64,000 nt of DNA from Rhizobium sp. (lineage in GTDB: Bacteria > Pseudomonadota > Alphaproteobacteria > Rhizobiales > Rhizobiaceae), in NCBI GenBank assembly GCA_002796995.1, contig PEKW01000007.1, positions 124,001 to 188,000 of the forward strand. The letters are read 5' to 3'. This document shows positions 29,416 through 37,496 of this stretch, in pieces. Every line of letters starts with the position of its first letter. The first letter of the stretch is position 1. The notes under the pieces are model-generated. The model did no database searches. It was not told the origin of the DNA and worked only from the letters and a program-made list of their open reading frames with translations. Made by a program: the position numbers and the translations under genes.

Positions 29416-31203
29416 TCAGGACCAGCCGGCCATGCGCCAATAGAGATCGTTCGGCGTTTCGCCCTCGACCGGCGCCACGGCCGGGTCTTGTTCCTGCTCC
29501 TCGGCCAAGGCCTGCTGCTCGGCAGTCTCCTCCGGCATCTCGCCTTCACTGTCGCCTGCGTCCTCGCCACCGGAGCCGTCGGCGTCCTGGCCTCTGCCCT
29601 CGCCTTCGTGATCCTGGTTGAAGCGATGCTTCAGCCCCTTCTCCTCGGCCATATCGTCGGCGGCGAAGAGATAGTTGACCAGCGGCAGGGGAACGCCGTC
29701 CCGGCCGGCAACCTGCTGGCGCAGCTGGGCGAGTTCGGCATCCGGCAGATCATGCTGCGCGGTCGCCAACTCCTGTGCGGCAGGATCCGCGCTCGCGGTA
29801 TCCGGGGCCGCGTCTTCCAGCTGCTCCACGACCTCCGCGTCGTGGTCCGCCAGAGATTGGGTCTCGTCGGCCAGGGTTTCGCGCGCGTCGGTTTCGACGG
29901 GCAGCGCGGTTGCCTCGTCCGCGGCCGCGTCCTCGCCAGGGGCGGCCGAGTTGAGCAGCCGCGCCGGGTCGGGGAGGATGTCTTCCGGCGCCGGCAGCAC
30001 CGCCGGGACCGCCTGCTCGGTCTCCCGGGTCGCGTCTTCCTGCCAGCCCTTCAGGACGAAGAGCGTCTGCGTCTTGTCGCCGGCATTGCGCGGCCCTTCG
30101 CCGGCCGTCTCGGCCGATCGGGCGGCCAGAGGGCCGGACTTTTCGGCGCGCGATTCGGTTTCGTTCCGGGTGACCTCGGCCGGAGCGTCTTTCGTGGCGG
30201 CATGCGCGGCGTCCGGCAGGGTGCGAGCAGCACCGGTTGCCGATGCCTCACCCGCCCTCGACGCAGGCGCCCGCCCGGATGCAGGCTCTCCCGCTGTGTG
30301 GGCGTCCTGTCCCGGCAGGAAATCGTGCGCAGCCTCGGCACTCTCGCTCGCCTCGTGCGCCTGGGTGGCCGTGGGATCGATCGCCGGACTGCGGCTCGCG
30401 GGCTCGGCGCCATAGGACATCGTGGCCTGGAGGGCCCGTGCAGCGGCGAGCTTCAGCATCTTGCGCGACTGCTCGTCCTGCATGCTGAACAATCGGCCCT
30501 TGGCTACGGGCGCCATCGGATCGTCGATCGCATCGCCATCGGCCAGTTGGGGATCGGCTGCGGCCTCGGCGTGCAGCGCGGTTTCTTGCTCGGTGCGAAT
30601 GGGCAAGGCAGTCGCCTGTGCCGGCGCGGCGCCAAGGCCGATCCGCCCGGCCACCGTCGGTGCGGGCGTCGTCAGGCCGTTCGCGCGCGTCTCGCCGGCG
30701 TTCTGGCGATAGGAGGTCACCACCGTCCGGGCAGCGAGGTCCTTGTCCTTGACGCGATAGAGTTCGAGATAGATCGAAAGGGTCGCGGCTTCCGGCCCGA
30801 CCGGATTGCGGAAGGCTTCCATCAACGTGCGCAGTTGCAGGCCGCCGAACATCTGCGACAGCTGGCGCTGTATCGACTGACGCATCTGCGGCGTCAGATC
30901 GCCGAGCGCCTGGACAAGGCGTCCGGCATAGGTGCTGAGGCTCTCGCCGTCTGCCCGCTCCATGCCGAGGCGGCTGCCCAGCAGTTTGACCAGTATGGCG
31001 AGATTGTCCGACATCCGCTCCTGGCCCGTCAGCAGCAGAAGGTTGAGGCGGCCGGCGATCGCGGCGTTCTGTTCCAGCCCGTTTGCAGCCTGGGGCAGCG
31101 TCCCCTGCGGCCTGACATGGGTCTCGGCTGCGCCGTCCTGGGCGGCACGCGGGTCCTGGAAGGCGATGGACGAATTGGCGACGGCGTTGACCGGAGGCAG
31201 CAT
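29416..31203 (-). CDS. Large acidic hypothetical protein, mostly disordered
   Basis: 595 residues from ATG 31203, with GGGGAG five bases upstream. Residues about 40-180 look folded and helical (LPQAANGLEQNAAIAGRLNL, LSDNLAIL-like helices, LYRVKDKDLAARTVV). The remaining 400 residues are Ala/Glu/Asp/Gln-rich, low complexity, and probably disordered. It ends NDLYWRMAGWS. No signal peptide, membrane segment or known domain is recognised. A perfect CtrA-type box lies about 145 bases upstream. An open frame of similar size on the other strand is judged a shadow. Confidence 0.6.
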   Translation of the reverse strand: MLPPVNAVANSSIAFQDPRAAQDGAAETHVRPQGTLPQAANGLEQNAAIAGRLNLLLLTGQERMSDNLAILVKLLGSRLGMERADGESLSTYAGRLVQALGDLTPQMRQSIQRQLSQMFGGLQLRTLMEAFRNPVGPEAATLSIYLELYRVKDKDLAARTVVTSYRQNAGETRANGLTTPAPTVAGRIGLGAAPAQATALPIRTEQETALHAEAAADPQLADGDAIDDPMAPVAKGRLFSMQDEQSRKMLKLAAARALQATMSYGAEPASRSPAIDPTATQAHEASESAEAAHDFLPGQDAHTAGEPASGRAPASRAGEASATGAARTLPDAAHAATKDAPAEVTRNETESRAEKSGPLAARSAETAGEGPRNAGDKTQTLFVLKGWQEDATRETEQAVPAVLPAPEDILPDPARLLNSAAPGEDAAADEATALPVETDARETLADETQSLADHDAEVVEQLEDAAPDTASADPAAQELATAQHDLPDAELAQLRQQVAGRDGVPLPLVNYLFAADDMAEEKGLKHRFNQDHEGEGRGQDADGSGGEDAGDSEGEMPEETAEQQALAEEQEQDPAVAPVEGETPNDLYWRMAGWS

Positions 31204-31345
31204 GGCAGCTCCCCATCCTGCAAATGGCTGAAGAATCACTGGCAATAACGTGCCGCTCATGCGGCCGGATGTTTCCCGTCGAAGCGACGGAGCCCTCACG
31301 AAGGCATTTGCCTTATCAATGATCCCGTATCCTGCGACAGAAACG

Positions 31346-31360
31346 TTAATTATGCGTTAA
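31346..31360. promoter_or_regulatory. CtrA-type binding site (TTAA-N7-TTAA)
   Basis: TTAA (31346-31349), seven bases, TTAA (31357-31360): a full match to the CtrA consensus of alphaproteobacteria. It lies in the 276-base gap between the divergent 595-residue hypothetical gene and the nicotinamide phosphoribosyltransferase gene, so either could be the target. Confidence 0.55.
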
Positions 31361-31479
31361 CCATATTTGCGATTAGGCGCCTTGCCGCTCCCAGAGGGCT
31401 CACGTACAGCTTTTGACCAAAGCGATTCCCGCCCGCGCGGGTCTTGACGCCCCGACAACCGATCGCCGGATGCTGCACG

Positions 31480-32880
31480 ATGAACAACCAGAATCTCATT
31501 CTGAACACCGACAGCTACAAGCTCGGGCACTACCTGCAGTACCCCGAAGGCGCCCGCGCGATCTCCAGCTACATCACGACGCGCGGCCATTCCGCCCGGC
31601 CCGAGGTGATGTTCTTCGGCCTGCAGATGTTCCTCAAGGAATATCTCTCCCGACCGATCAGCATGGCCGACATCGATGAGGCCGAAGAGATCGCCGCGCT
31701 GCACGGCCAGCCGTTCGACCGCGCCGGCTGGACCCGTATCCTCAATGCCCATGGCGGATATCTGCCGCTGAGAATCGAAGCCTTGCCGGAAGGGATCGCC
31801 GTTCGTCGCGGCGTGCCGGTGGTGCAGGTCTCGAATACCGATCCGCAGCTGCCGTGGCTCACCTCCTACATGGAGACGGCACTTCTGCGCGCCGTCTGGT
31901 ATCCGTCGACCGTGGCGACGTTGTCCTGGCGGCTGCGCCAGACGATCCAGCCCTTCCTGGAGCGGACCTGCGACCATACCGACGAACGCATGCCGACCAT
32001 GGTCAGCGATTTCGGCGCCCGCAGCACCACCAGCCACGAGCAGGCCGCCATCGGCGGGGTCGCCCATCTGCTGCATTTCCACCTGTCGGATTCGCTGCCG
32101 GCCATCCGCCAGGCCCGCCGCCACTACGGCGCACTGATGGCGGGCCGCTCGGTGCCCGCCTCGGAACACACGACGATGACCGCCTGGGGGCAGAGCCGCG
32201 AAGCGGAGGCCTATGCCAACATGATCGACCGCTTCGGGCGCTTCGGCGCCTATTCTGTCGTCTCCGACAGCTACGACCTGCACAATGCGGTTTCCGAGAT
32301 CTGGGGCAAGACGCTGCAGACGCGGGTACGCGCCGCGGGAGCCACCCTGATCGTGCGCCCTGACAGCGGCGATCCGATCGATACGCCGGTCCAGGTCGTC
32401 GCCCAGCTCGCCTATGCCTATGGCACGCGCCTCAACGGGAAGGGCTTCAAGGTGCTCGACGACCATGTGCGGGTCATCCAGTCGGACGGCGTGACGCTGC
32501 AGGACATCCAGATGATCCTCGGCCGGCTGGAAGGCATGGGCTTTGCCGCCGAGAACGTCTCCTTCGGCGTCGGCTCGACCCTGCTGCAGAAGCTCAGCCG
32601 CGACACGCTGTCCTTCACCATGCTGGCGAGCGCCATGCAGGACGACAGCGGCTCCTGGCACGATATCGGCCGGCGGCCGGCAAACCCCTCGAGGGAGCGT
32701 CCGCTCGCTTCCGGCAGGCAGGCCGTCATCCGGGAGGGGACGGATATCCTCGCCTTGCCGCTTGCCGAACTCGGGCGGCGCGAAAACGTGCTGCAACCCG
32801 TCTGGCAGGATGGGCGACTCCTGAAGGATTGGGGCTTTGCCGAGATCCGCGCCCACGCCGATGCGGCGATGCAGCGCTAA
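31480..32880 (+). CDS. nadV: Nicotinamide phosphoribosyltransferase (NAMPT/NadV type)
   Basis: 466 residues from ATG 31480. It resembles animal NAMPT rather than the usual PncB: DSYKLGHYLQYPEG near the start, FGARSTTSHEQAAIGG, VVSDSYDLHNAVSEIWG, LIVRPDSGDPIDT, HVRVIQSDGV and FGVGSTLLQKLSRD. It makes NMN directly from nicotinamide and PRPP, bypassing deamidation. NMN must then be adenylylated by an enzyme not in this window. The gene stands alone. NadV genes are patchily distributed and often transferred, so a foreign origin is possible. Confidence 0.9.
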   Translation: MNNQNLILNTDSYKLGHYLQYPEGARAISSYITTRGHSARPEVMFFGLQMFLKEYLSRPISMADIDEAEEIAALHGQPFDRAGWTRILNAHGGYLPLRIEALPEGIAVRRGVPVVQVSNTDPQLPWLTSYMETALLRAVWYPSTVATLSWRLRQTIQPFLERTCDHTDERMPTMVSDFGARSTTSHEQAAIGGVAHLLHFHLSDSLPAIRQARRHYGALMAGRSVPASEHTTMTAWGQSREAEAYANMIDRFGRFGAYSVVSDSYDLHNAVSEIWGKTLQTRVRAAGATLIVRPDSGDPIDTPVQVVAQLAYAYGTRLNGKGFKVLDDHVRVIQSDGVTLQDIQMILGRLEGMGFAAENVSFGVGSTLLQKLSRDTLSFTMLASAMQDDSGSWHDIGRRPANPSRERPLASGRQAVIREGTDILALPLAELGRRENVLQPVWQDGRLLKDWGFAEIRAHADAAMQR

Positions 32881-32883
32881 GCC

Positions 32884-33375
32884 TCAGGGCGAAACGTTCC
32901 GGAACATGCGGTAGAGGCCGTTGTCGTCGGAATTGACCGCAGAAATCTCGTCCGATCGGTCGGAGCGCGGTTCGGAATAATCCTTGCCGAGGGCATCGAG
33001 CCAGTTGGCCGGAACATGCGCCTCCGGCACTTCAGCCGGCGGGGCGAGATCATCATCATCATCCCAGTGGATGCCGACTGCCGTCGACGGCGTCGCATTG
33101 CCGGCCTGCTCCAGCCATTGGCTGAAGATCTCGCCGACAGCCGGGTCTTCCGCGACGGCGCGGGCTTCGGTCTGCGCAAGGGGCGCGCGGGTGGCTGCGT
33201 CTACAGGTTTTGTCGATGCTTCCATCATGGCTGCATTCATGTCTTCGGTCGTCAGTTCATTGGAGGAACAGGATGCGCCGGATTCGTTAACAAAGCCTGC
33301 CGAAGCGCCTGGTATTGCCTGCACCGGCAGGAAGCCCCATGTTTTCGGAAGGATCCAATCGCGACCGGATGACAT
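32884..33375 (-). CDS. Hypothetical acidic protein
   Basis: 163 residues if ATG 33375 is the start; ATG 33240 is an alternative that would free the opposing 5' region. No recognised domain. The sequence has an acidic run (IHWDDDDDLAPPAEV) and ends in DDNGLYRMFRNVSP, a tail similar in character to the ends of the two other hypothetical genes nearby (29416-31203 and 33717-34772). It is convergent with nadV (3 bases apart). The 5' end overlaps the start of the gene at 33374. Confidence 0.5.
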   Translation of the reverse strand: MSSGRDWILPKTWGFLPVQAIPGASAGFVNESGASCSSNELTTEDMNAAMMEASTKPVDAATRAPLAQTEARAVAEDPAVGEIFSQWLEQAGNATPSTAVGIHWDDDDDLAPPAEVPEAHVPANWLDALGKDYSEPRSDRSDEISAVNSDDNGLYRMFRNVSP

Positions 33376-33709
33376 GAGCTTTCGCCCGCCCTCCTCCTTC
33401 ACTTCGCCCAGCAACACGGCGCTGCTGGCGCTCGACTACGAGCTGGCCGCTGAAAAGGCCGATGCGCTGGGGCGCGCCGGCAGGAAGGTGGAAGCGGCCC
33501 TCGCCGCGCTGGCCAAGGCAAAGGCAGAGGGCGCGGGCCCGGCGGATTGCGCGCACCTTGTGGACGAAGCCGCGGAGCTGGTCTGGGCGTTTCTCGTCCA
33601 GCGGGAGATCTGCGGATTCCGCAGTCAGGCGGACGCCGTCGAGCGCTACCAGATCCCGCGCGACGTTATGATCAGGGTGGGCGTCGGGCCGCGAAAGCCG
33701 GATCCTTGA
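33374..33709 (+). CDS. DUF6665-like small protein
   Basis: 111 residues from ATG 33374. Helical and Ala-rich: LLALDYELAAEKADALGRAG, LVDEAAELVWAFLVQREICG and a C-terminal YQIPRDVMIRVG. It resembles small rhizobial proteins annotated DUF6665, but I rely on memory of that pattern only. Function unknown. Its start codon shares CATG with the start of the minus-strand hypothetical gene, and it is convergent with the next minus-strand gene. Confidence 0.5.
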   Translation: MSFRPPSSFTSPSNTALLALDYELAAEKADALGRAGRKVEAALAALAKAKAEGAGPADCAHLVDEAAELVWAFLVQREICGFRSQADAVERYQIPRDVMIRVGVGPRKPDP

Positions 33710-33716
33710 TCGTCGA

Positions 33717-34772
33717 TCAGGCTGCGCGCTTTTCCTTCAGGAAGGAATAGATCCCGGATTCGTCGAGATAGACCGCGACAATTCCGGAGGCCTCGTTGTC
33801 GTTCGCCGCGTCGGCGACGTCGGCCTCCAGTTCCGCCTCGCCGACGGCCTCGGCCTTGGCCGCCTCCTGTGCCTCGCGCAAGGTCGGGCCAACTTCGAGC
33901 GGCACGGCCGTTTCGCCATCTTCGGCGCCCTGGGTCGTGGTCTGCTCATCGGTCTGTACCGGCTCCTGCGCTTCTACGCCGGCTGCGAGCACCTGCAGCA
34001 TCAGCGCATCGGCGGCGCCTGACGCCTGCCCGTCTGCATCACTTCCAGAGATGCCGTTCTCCCGCGATTCCGAGAGAGCCTCGTGCATCTCCTGGACGTC
34101 CTCCAGCTTCTCGGAGGCCTCGGCCGCGAGGATGTCGGCGTCGCGCTCGGCGCGCGTTTCGGCGTCCTCGACCCTGGTCGGGTCCCATCCCTGCGGGCCG
34201 GCTTTCAGTTCTTCCAGCGATTTCGGATCGGCGGTGTCTTCGAGACGCTGCACGATCTTGGCGATCTCGACATTGCTATGCTTGCCGTCGCCGGAACGTT
34301 TCTCAAGGGCGTTTTCGAGCTTCGTGTCCTCGTCGCCATAGGGGTTCTTGATCGCCGCGACCAGTTCCGTGAGGGAAATCCCGAGGTCATCGAGTTCAAG
34401 CCGATCCTTGAGATCGATGGCGGAGGCTGGATCGAGCGCTGCGATCGCATCTTCGATCGCCTTGCCGTAACCGTAGGACGAGCGAAAGTCGTCGCGGCTG
34501 ATTCCCAGTTCCTTGCCAAGCTGGTCCATCAGCTCGATCTTCTGCTCGGTGATGCTTTTCGCGCCGCCATTGAAGAAAGCTTCGGCGATGTTCTCCCGCG
34601 CACGCCGGGCTTCTTCGCTGGCCGAGATCCGTGCCTCGACCATCGGGTCGTTGGTGGTCTTTCCGACGCGCTTCTCTTCCTGCTGCTTGCGCCGTTCCTC
34701 GATCTCGTCGAGCATCGACTGCATGAGGCTGGTGGCGGCCTGGCCGAAAGCCTGTTGTGTCGGAAGCAACAT
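33717..34772 (-). CDS. Hypothetical helical acidic protein
   Basis: 351 residues from ATG 34772. The N-terminal 200 residues are charged and helical, with likely coiled coil (LDEIEERRKQQEEKRVGK, ITEQKIELMDQLGKELGI). A region with LDPASAIDLKDRLELDDLGI follows. The C-terminal third is Glu/Ala/Thr-rich and disordered, ending ESGIYSFLKEKRAA. No domain is recognised. A near-CtrA box (34827-34841) lies about 55 bases upstream. The gene follows rnd on the same strand but after a gap of 92 bases. Confidence 0.6.
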   Translation of the reverse strand: MLLPTQQAFGQAATSLMQSMLDEIEERRKQQEEKRVGKTTNDPMVEARISASEEARRARENIAEAFFNGGAKSITEQKIELMDQLGKELGISRDDFRSSYGYGKAIEDAIAALDPASAIDLKDRLELDDLGISLTELVAAIKNPYGDEDTKLENALEKRSGDGKHSNVEIAKIVQRLEDTADPKSLEELKAGPQGWDPTRVEDAETRAERDADILAAEASEKLEDVQEMHEALSESRENGISGSDADGQASGAADALMLQVLAAGVEAQEPVQTDEQTTTQGAEDGETAVPLEVGPTLREAQEAAKAEAVGEAELEADVADAANDNEASGIVAVYLDESGIYSFLKEKRAA

Positions 34773-34826
34773 CGCCTTGTCCTTCGATGGGCGCACGGAA
34801 ACAACCGGAAGTCTGCCTCCGGATGT

Positions 34827-34841
34827 TTAACGGCGCGTAAA
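34827..34841. promoter_or_regulatory. Near-match to a CtrA box
   Basis: TTAA-N7-TAAA, one mismatch from TTAA-N7-TTAA, between rnd and the 351-residue hypothetical gene. Weak alone. It is listed because a perfect site precedes another hypothetical gene of the same type. Confidence 0.3.
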
Positions 34842-34864
34842 GGACGAATGACCAGTAAACGGGA

Positions 34865-35491
34865 TCAGCTGTGGGCGAAGATGTCGGTCTCTTCCCAGCC
34901 GAGCAGGTCGAGCTTGGCGCGCGTCGGCAAGAATTCGAAGCAGGCCCGGGCGTGTTCGATCCGACCGTCGCGCACCAGGCGCGCGGTCTGCTTGTCGCGC
35001 AGGGCATGCAGATAAAGCACGTCCGAGGCGGCGTACTCCAGCTGCGCCGGCGACAGCATCTCGGCGGCCCAGTCGGAAGACTGCTGCGCCTTGGAGATGT
35101 CGACCTCGAGCATTTCCTTGAGATTGTCCTTCAGGCCGTGACGGTCCGTATAGGTGCGGCTCAGGCGCGAGGCGATCTTGGTGCAGAAGACCGGGGTGGT
35201 GGTGACGCCGAAGGTGTGGAAGAGCACGGCAATGTCGAAGCGGCCGAAATGAAAGATCTTCTCGCGACTCTGGTCGGCCAGCATGGCGACCAGGTTCGGT
35301 GCTTCCTTCTGTCCGGCCGCGATGCGGATGACATCGGCCGTGCCGTCGCCCGGCGACAGCTGCACCACGCACAGGCGGTCGCGCCGCGGCACGAGGCCCA
35401 GGGTCTCGGTGTCGATGGCGATCGCCCCGGTATAGCGGGCCGCGTCGGCTGCGGAAATGTCACCTTCGTGATAGCGGATCGTCGCTGCCAT
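34865..35491 (-). CDS. rnd: Ribonuclease D-like 3'-5' exonuclease, single domain
   Basis: 208 residues from the second of two adjacent ATGs (35491), which is better spaced from GGAG. DEDDy exonuclease motifs: AIDTETLGL (Asp, Glu), HFGRFDIAVL, and YAASDVLYLHAL near the end (Tyr, Asp). The HRDC domains of full-length RNase D are absent, as is normal for the short alphaproteobacterial form. It trims tRNA or other small RNA 3' ends. It is upstream of the 351-residue hypothetical gene. Confidence 0.9.
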   Translation of the reverse strand: MAATIRYHEGDISAADAARYTGAIAIDTETLGLVPRRDRLCVVQLSPGDGTADVIRIAAGQKEAPNLVAMLADQSREKIFHFGRFDIAVLFHTFGVTTTPVFCTKIASRLSRTYTDRHGLKDNLKEMLEVDISKAQQSSDWAAEMLSPAQLEYAASDVLYLHALRDKQTARLVRDGRIEHARACFEFLPTRAKLDLLGWEETDIFAHS

Positions 35492-35602
35492 CATTGTCTC
35501 CAGATCGCGATGAATGTCGTTGCCGCCGGCTATAACCGAAAGCAGGGCAAAGCACTACCGCTTTCGCCAGAGCCCTGACGATCGTCGCCATACCAGTGAT
35601 GA

Positions 35603-37105
35603 CTACAGAGTCGGCCGGCTGACCGGACCCTCGGCCGTCAGTTCGGTGAAGGCCAGGGTCTGGTCGAGATGGGCCGCCCGAAGCGCCAGCAGCTTCTCCG
35701 CATAGTGCAGGCGAACCGCGAGGAAAGCCGGGTCCTCCGCGACATTGCGCAGTTCCATAGGATCCGCCTTCAGGTCGAACAACAGCGGCGGCAGTCCGGA
35801 GAAATGCACATATTTGAACGCCTCGTCGCGCAGCACCGACAGGTTGCACTGATCGGAGCGCAGGCCGAACTGCGTCTCCCGCGTGCCGTTCACCACGTCG
35901 CGGAAGTCGAATTCGAAGAAGGCAGCGTCCCTCCAGCGCTCCGGTTCGCCACCGGCGACGAACGGCAGGAGGGAGCGGCCGTCCTGGTAATTGCGCGGCA
36001 CGAGGCCGAGCCGCTCGCAGAGCGTCGGCATGATGTCGGCGGCGCTGGTGAAGGCATCGACCTGCCGGCCGGCGGACCCGGACGCCGCGGGATCGCGGAT
36101 GACGAGTGGGATGTGGTAGCTGCCGTCGTGATAGCCGCCCTTGCCGAGGCTCCAGTGGTCGCCCATCATCTCGGCATGGTCGGAGGTGAAGACGATAATG
36201 GTGTTGTCCCACTGACCGCTGTCGCGAAGTGCGGCGACGATCCGGCCGAACTGCGCGTCGACCTCGGCGATCATGCCGTAATAGGTGGCGCGGATACGGT
36301 CGAGATCTGCCGCCGTCCAGTCGCTGACCGGTCCCTCCTCCCCCTGGACAAAGCTCGATTTCTGCTGGACGGCCATGGCGAAACGCAGGAACGGGTGCAT
36401 GTCCGCCTCGGTCTGCCGGTCGGCCGCGCGGGCATAGGCCGGCCCGTCGCCGGGCGCGAACATGCTCGCATAGGGTTCCGGCACGCAGAAGGGCGGGTGC
36501 GGCCTCAGGAATGAGATGTGCGCGAACCACGGACGGTCCTGGATCTCCCGCCAGTTGAGGAAGGCATCGGTCAGGAAGGCGGTCTGCGTCTCGTCGCTCG
36601 AATAGGCGGGCGGCGCGCCGAGATGTTCCGTCCTGTGGACGTCGCGGGTGAAGGCCTCGGTCCGGCCCTTCGAGCGCAGCCAGGAAAGCCATTGCTTCTC
36701 ATGCTCGAGCAGGATCTGGCCGACGGTGAAGCCGGGCAGCACGCCTTCATAGCTGGTCAGCACCGGATCCTGGGGATCGACTGCGCGCGGATCCGGCGAG
36801 ACGTCGGTGTAACCGAACAGGGTCGGATCATAACCGGCGCGGCGCGCGGCGAGCGCCAGGTTGTCGAAGCGGGCATCGAGCGGCGACCCGTTCTGGCAGA
36901 CGCGGTGATTCGCCTGGTAGAGGCCGGTATAGAGGGTAGCGCGGGCCGGCGAACAGGGCGCAGTGCCGGCATAGTGTCGGCGGAACAATACGCCCTCTCT
37001 GGCCAACGCATCGACATTCGGCGTCCTGACCGTCGGATGGCCGATGGCGGACAGGCAGTCACCGCGCCATTGGTCGGCGGTGATGAGCAGGATGTTCGGC
37101 TTCAT
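35603..37105 (-). CDS. Sulfatase-family hydrolase, phosphonate monoester hydrolase-like
   Basis: 500 residues, alkaline phosphatase superfamily, no signal peptide, so cytoplasmic. Metal-binding DQW near the start and TSDHAEMMGDH later. Residue 51 is the Cys of CSPAR (C-x-P-x-R), the site converted to formylglycine in this class. Many blocks match rhizobial/Burkholderia phosphonate monoester hydrolases (NHRVCQNGSPLD, ATYYGMIAEVDAQFGRIV, FFEFDFRDV, FDLKADPMELRNVA). Such enzymes hydrolyse phosphonate, phosphate and sulfate esters promiscuously. No phosphonate or sulfate genes adjoin it. Confidence 0.85.
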   Translation of the reverse strand: MKPNILLITADQWRGDCLSAIGHPTVRTPNVDALAREGVLFRRHYAGTAPCSPARATLYTGLYQANHRVCQNGSPLDARFDNLALAARRAGYDPTLFGYTDVSPDPRAVDPQDPVLTSYEGVLPGFTVGQILLEHEKQWLSWLRSKGRTEAFTRDVHRTEHLGAPPAYSSDETQTAFLTDAFLNWREIQDRPWFAHISFLRPHPPFCVPEPYASMFAPGDGPAYARAADRQTEADMHPFLRFAMAVQQKSSFVQGEEGPVSDWTAADLDRIRATYYGMIAEVDAQFGRIVAALRDSGQWDNTIIVFTSDHAEMMGDHWSLGKGGYHDGSYHIPLVIRDPAASGSAGRQVDAFTSAADIMPTLCERLGLVPRNYQDGRSLLPFVAGGEPERWRDAAFFEFDFRDVVNGTRETQFGLRSDQCNLSVLRDEAFKYVHFSGLPPLLFDLKADPMELRNVAEDPAFLAVRLHYAEKLLALRAAHLDQTLAFTELTAEGPVSRPTL

Positions 37106-37440
37106 GCGATGCGGCTCCGGCGGTTTCGTCTGTTGCGTAGGTCAAGGGTCCGACCTCGCCACGCAGTTTCTCCGCCGAAGGACAGGAAGCAAACGAAAAA
37201 CCCAATCCGCGGGCAAACAAAATTGGATTGATATCTCGTGCGCGCCGATCGATAGGCTCTCGTTCAAAAAGCGCTGCCCAATGCTCGTGCGGCGCCGCCC
37301 TTGCGTTTCGGCGACATTTCCAGTGCGATTTCGCCCAAGGATTGATCAGTTTCCGGGCTTTCGCGCCGACGCGACCTCAGATGGCGGTATTTTGACGGAA
37401 TTTCTTGTCGGCGCCCCATTGAGCTATGCGAAAAAAGCAC
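37106..37440. other. Long non-coding upstream region
   Basis: About 335 bases between the divergently read hydrolase gene and the sRNA promoter with no credible gene. It holds TTTTGACG ... CCCCATTGA (about 37390-37421), which loosely resembles a heat-shock sigma promoter in front of the sRNA. Nothing else was seen. Confidence 0.3.
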
Positions 37441-37490
37441 TGCTGCATTGCAGCAATCGTGATGGCATTTCCTGAGAATCAGAATATATT
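37441..37490 (+). promoter_or_regulatory. Putative sRNA promoter with upstream palindrome
   Basis: A -10-like TATATT at 37485-37490 would start transcription near 37497. Thirty bases upstream lies a perfect 15-base palindrome, TGCTGCA-T-TGCAGCA (37441-37455), placed where an activator could bind. No good -35 hexamer is visible, consistent with a regulated promoter. Confidence 0.4.
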
Positions 37491-37496
37491 AAAACC

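Noticed and set aside
29488-31248. 586-residue plus-strand open frame opposite the acidic hypothetical gene
   Set aside because: The minus strand has a good ribosome binding site, a sensible start and protein-like acidic composition. The plus frame is Arg/Gly/Leu-rich without signal, domain or start site.
37390-37421. Heat-shock sigma promoter (TTTTGACG ... CCCCATTGA) for the sRNA
   Set aside because: The -35 half matches poorly and the start would give a transcript of about 200 bases, longer than the family. Kept only as a note in the upstream region.
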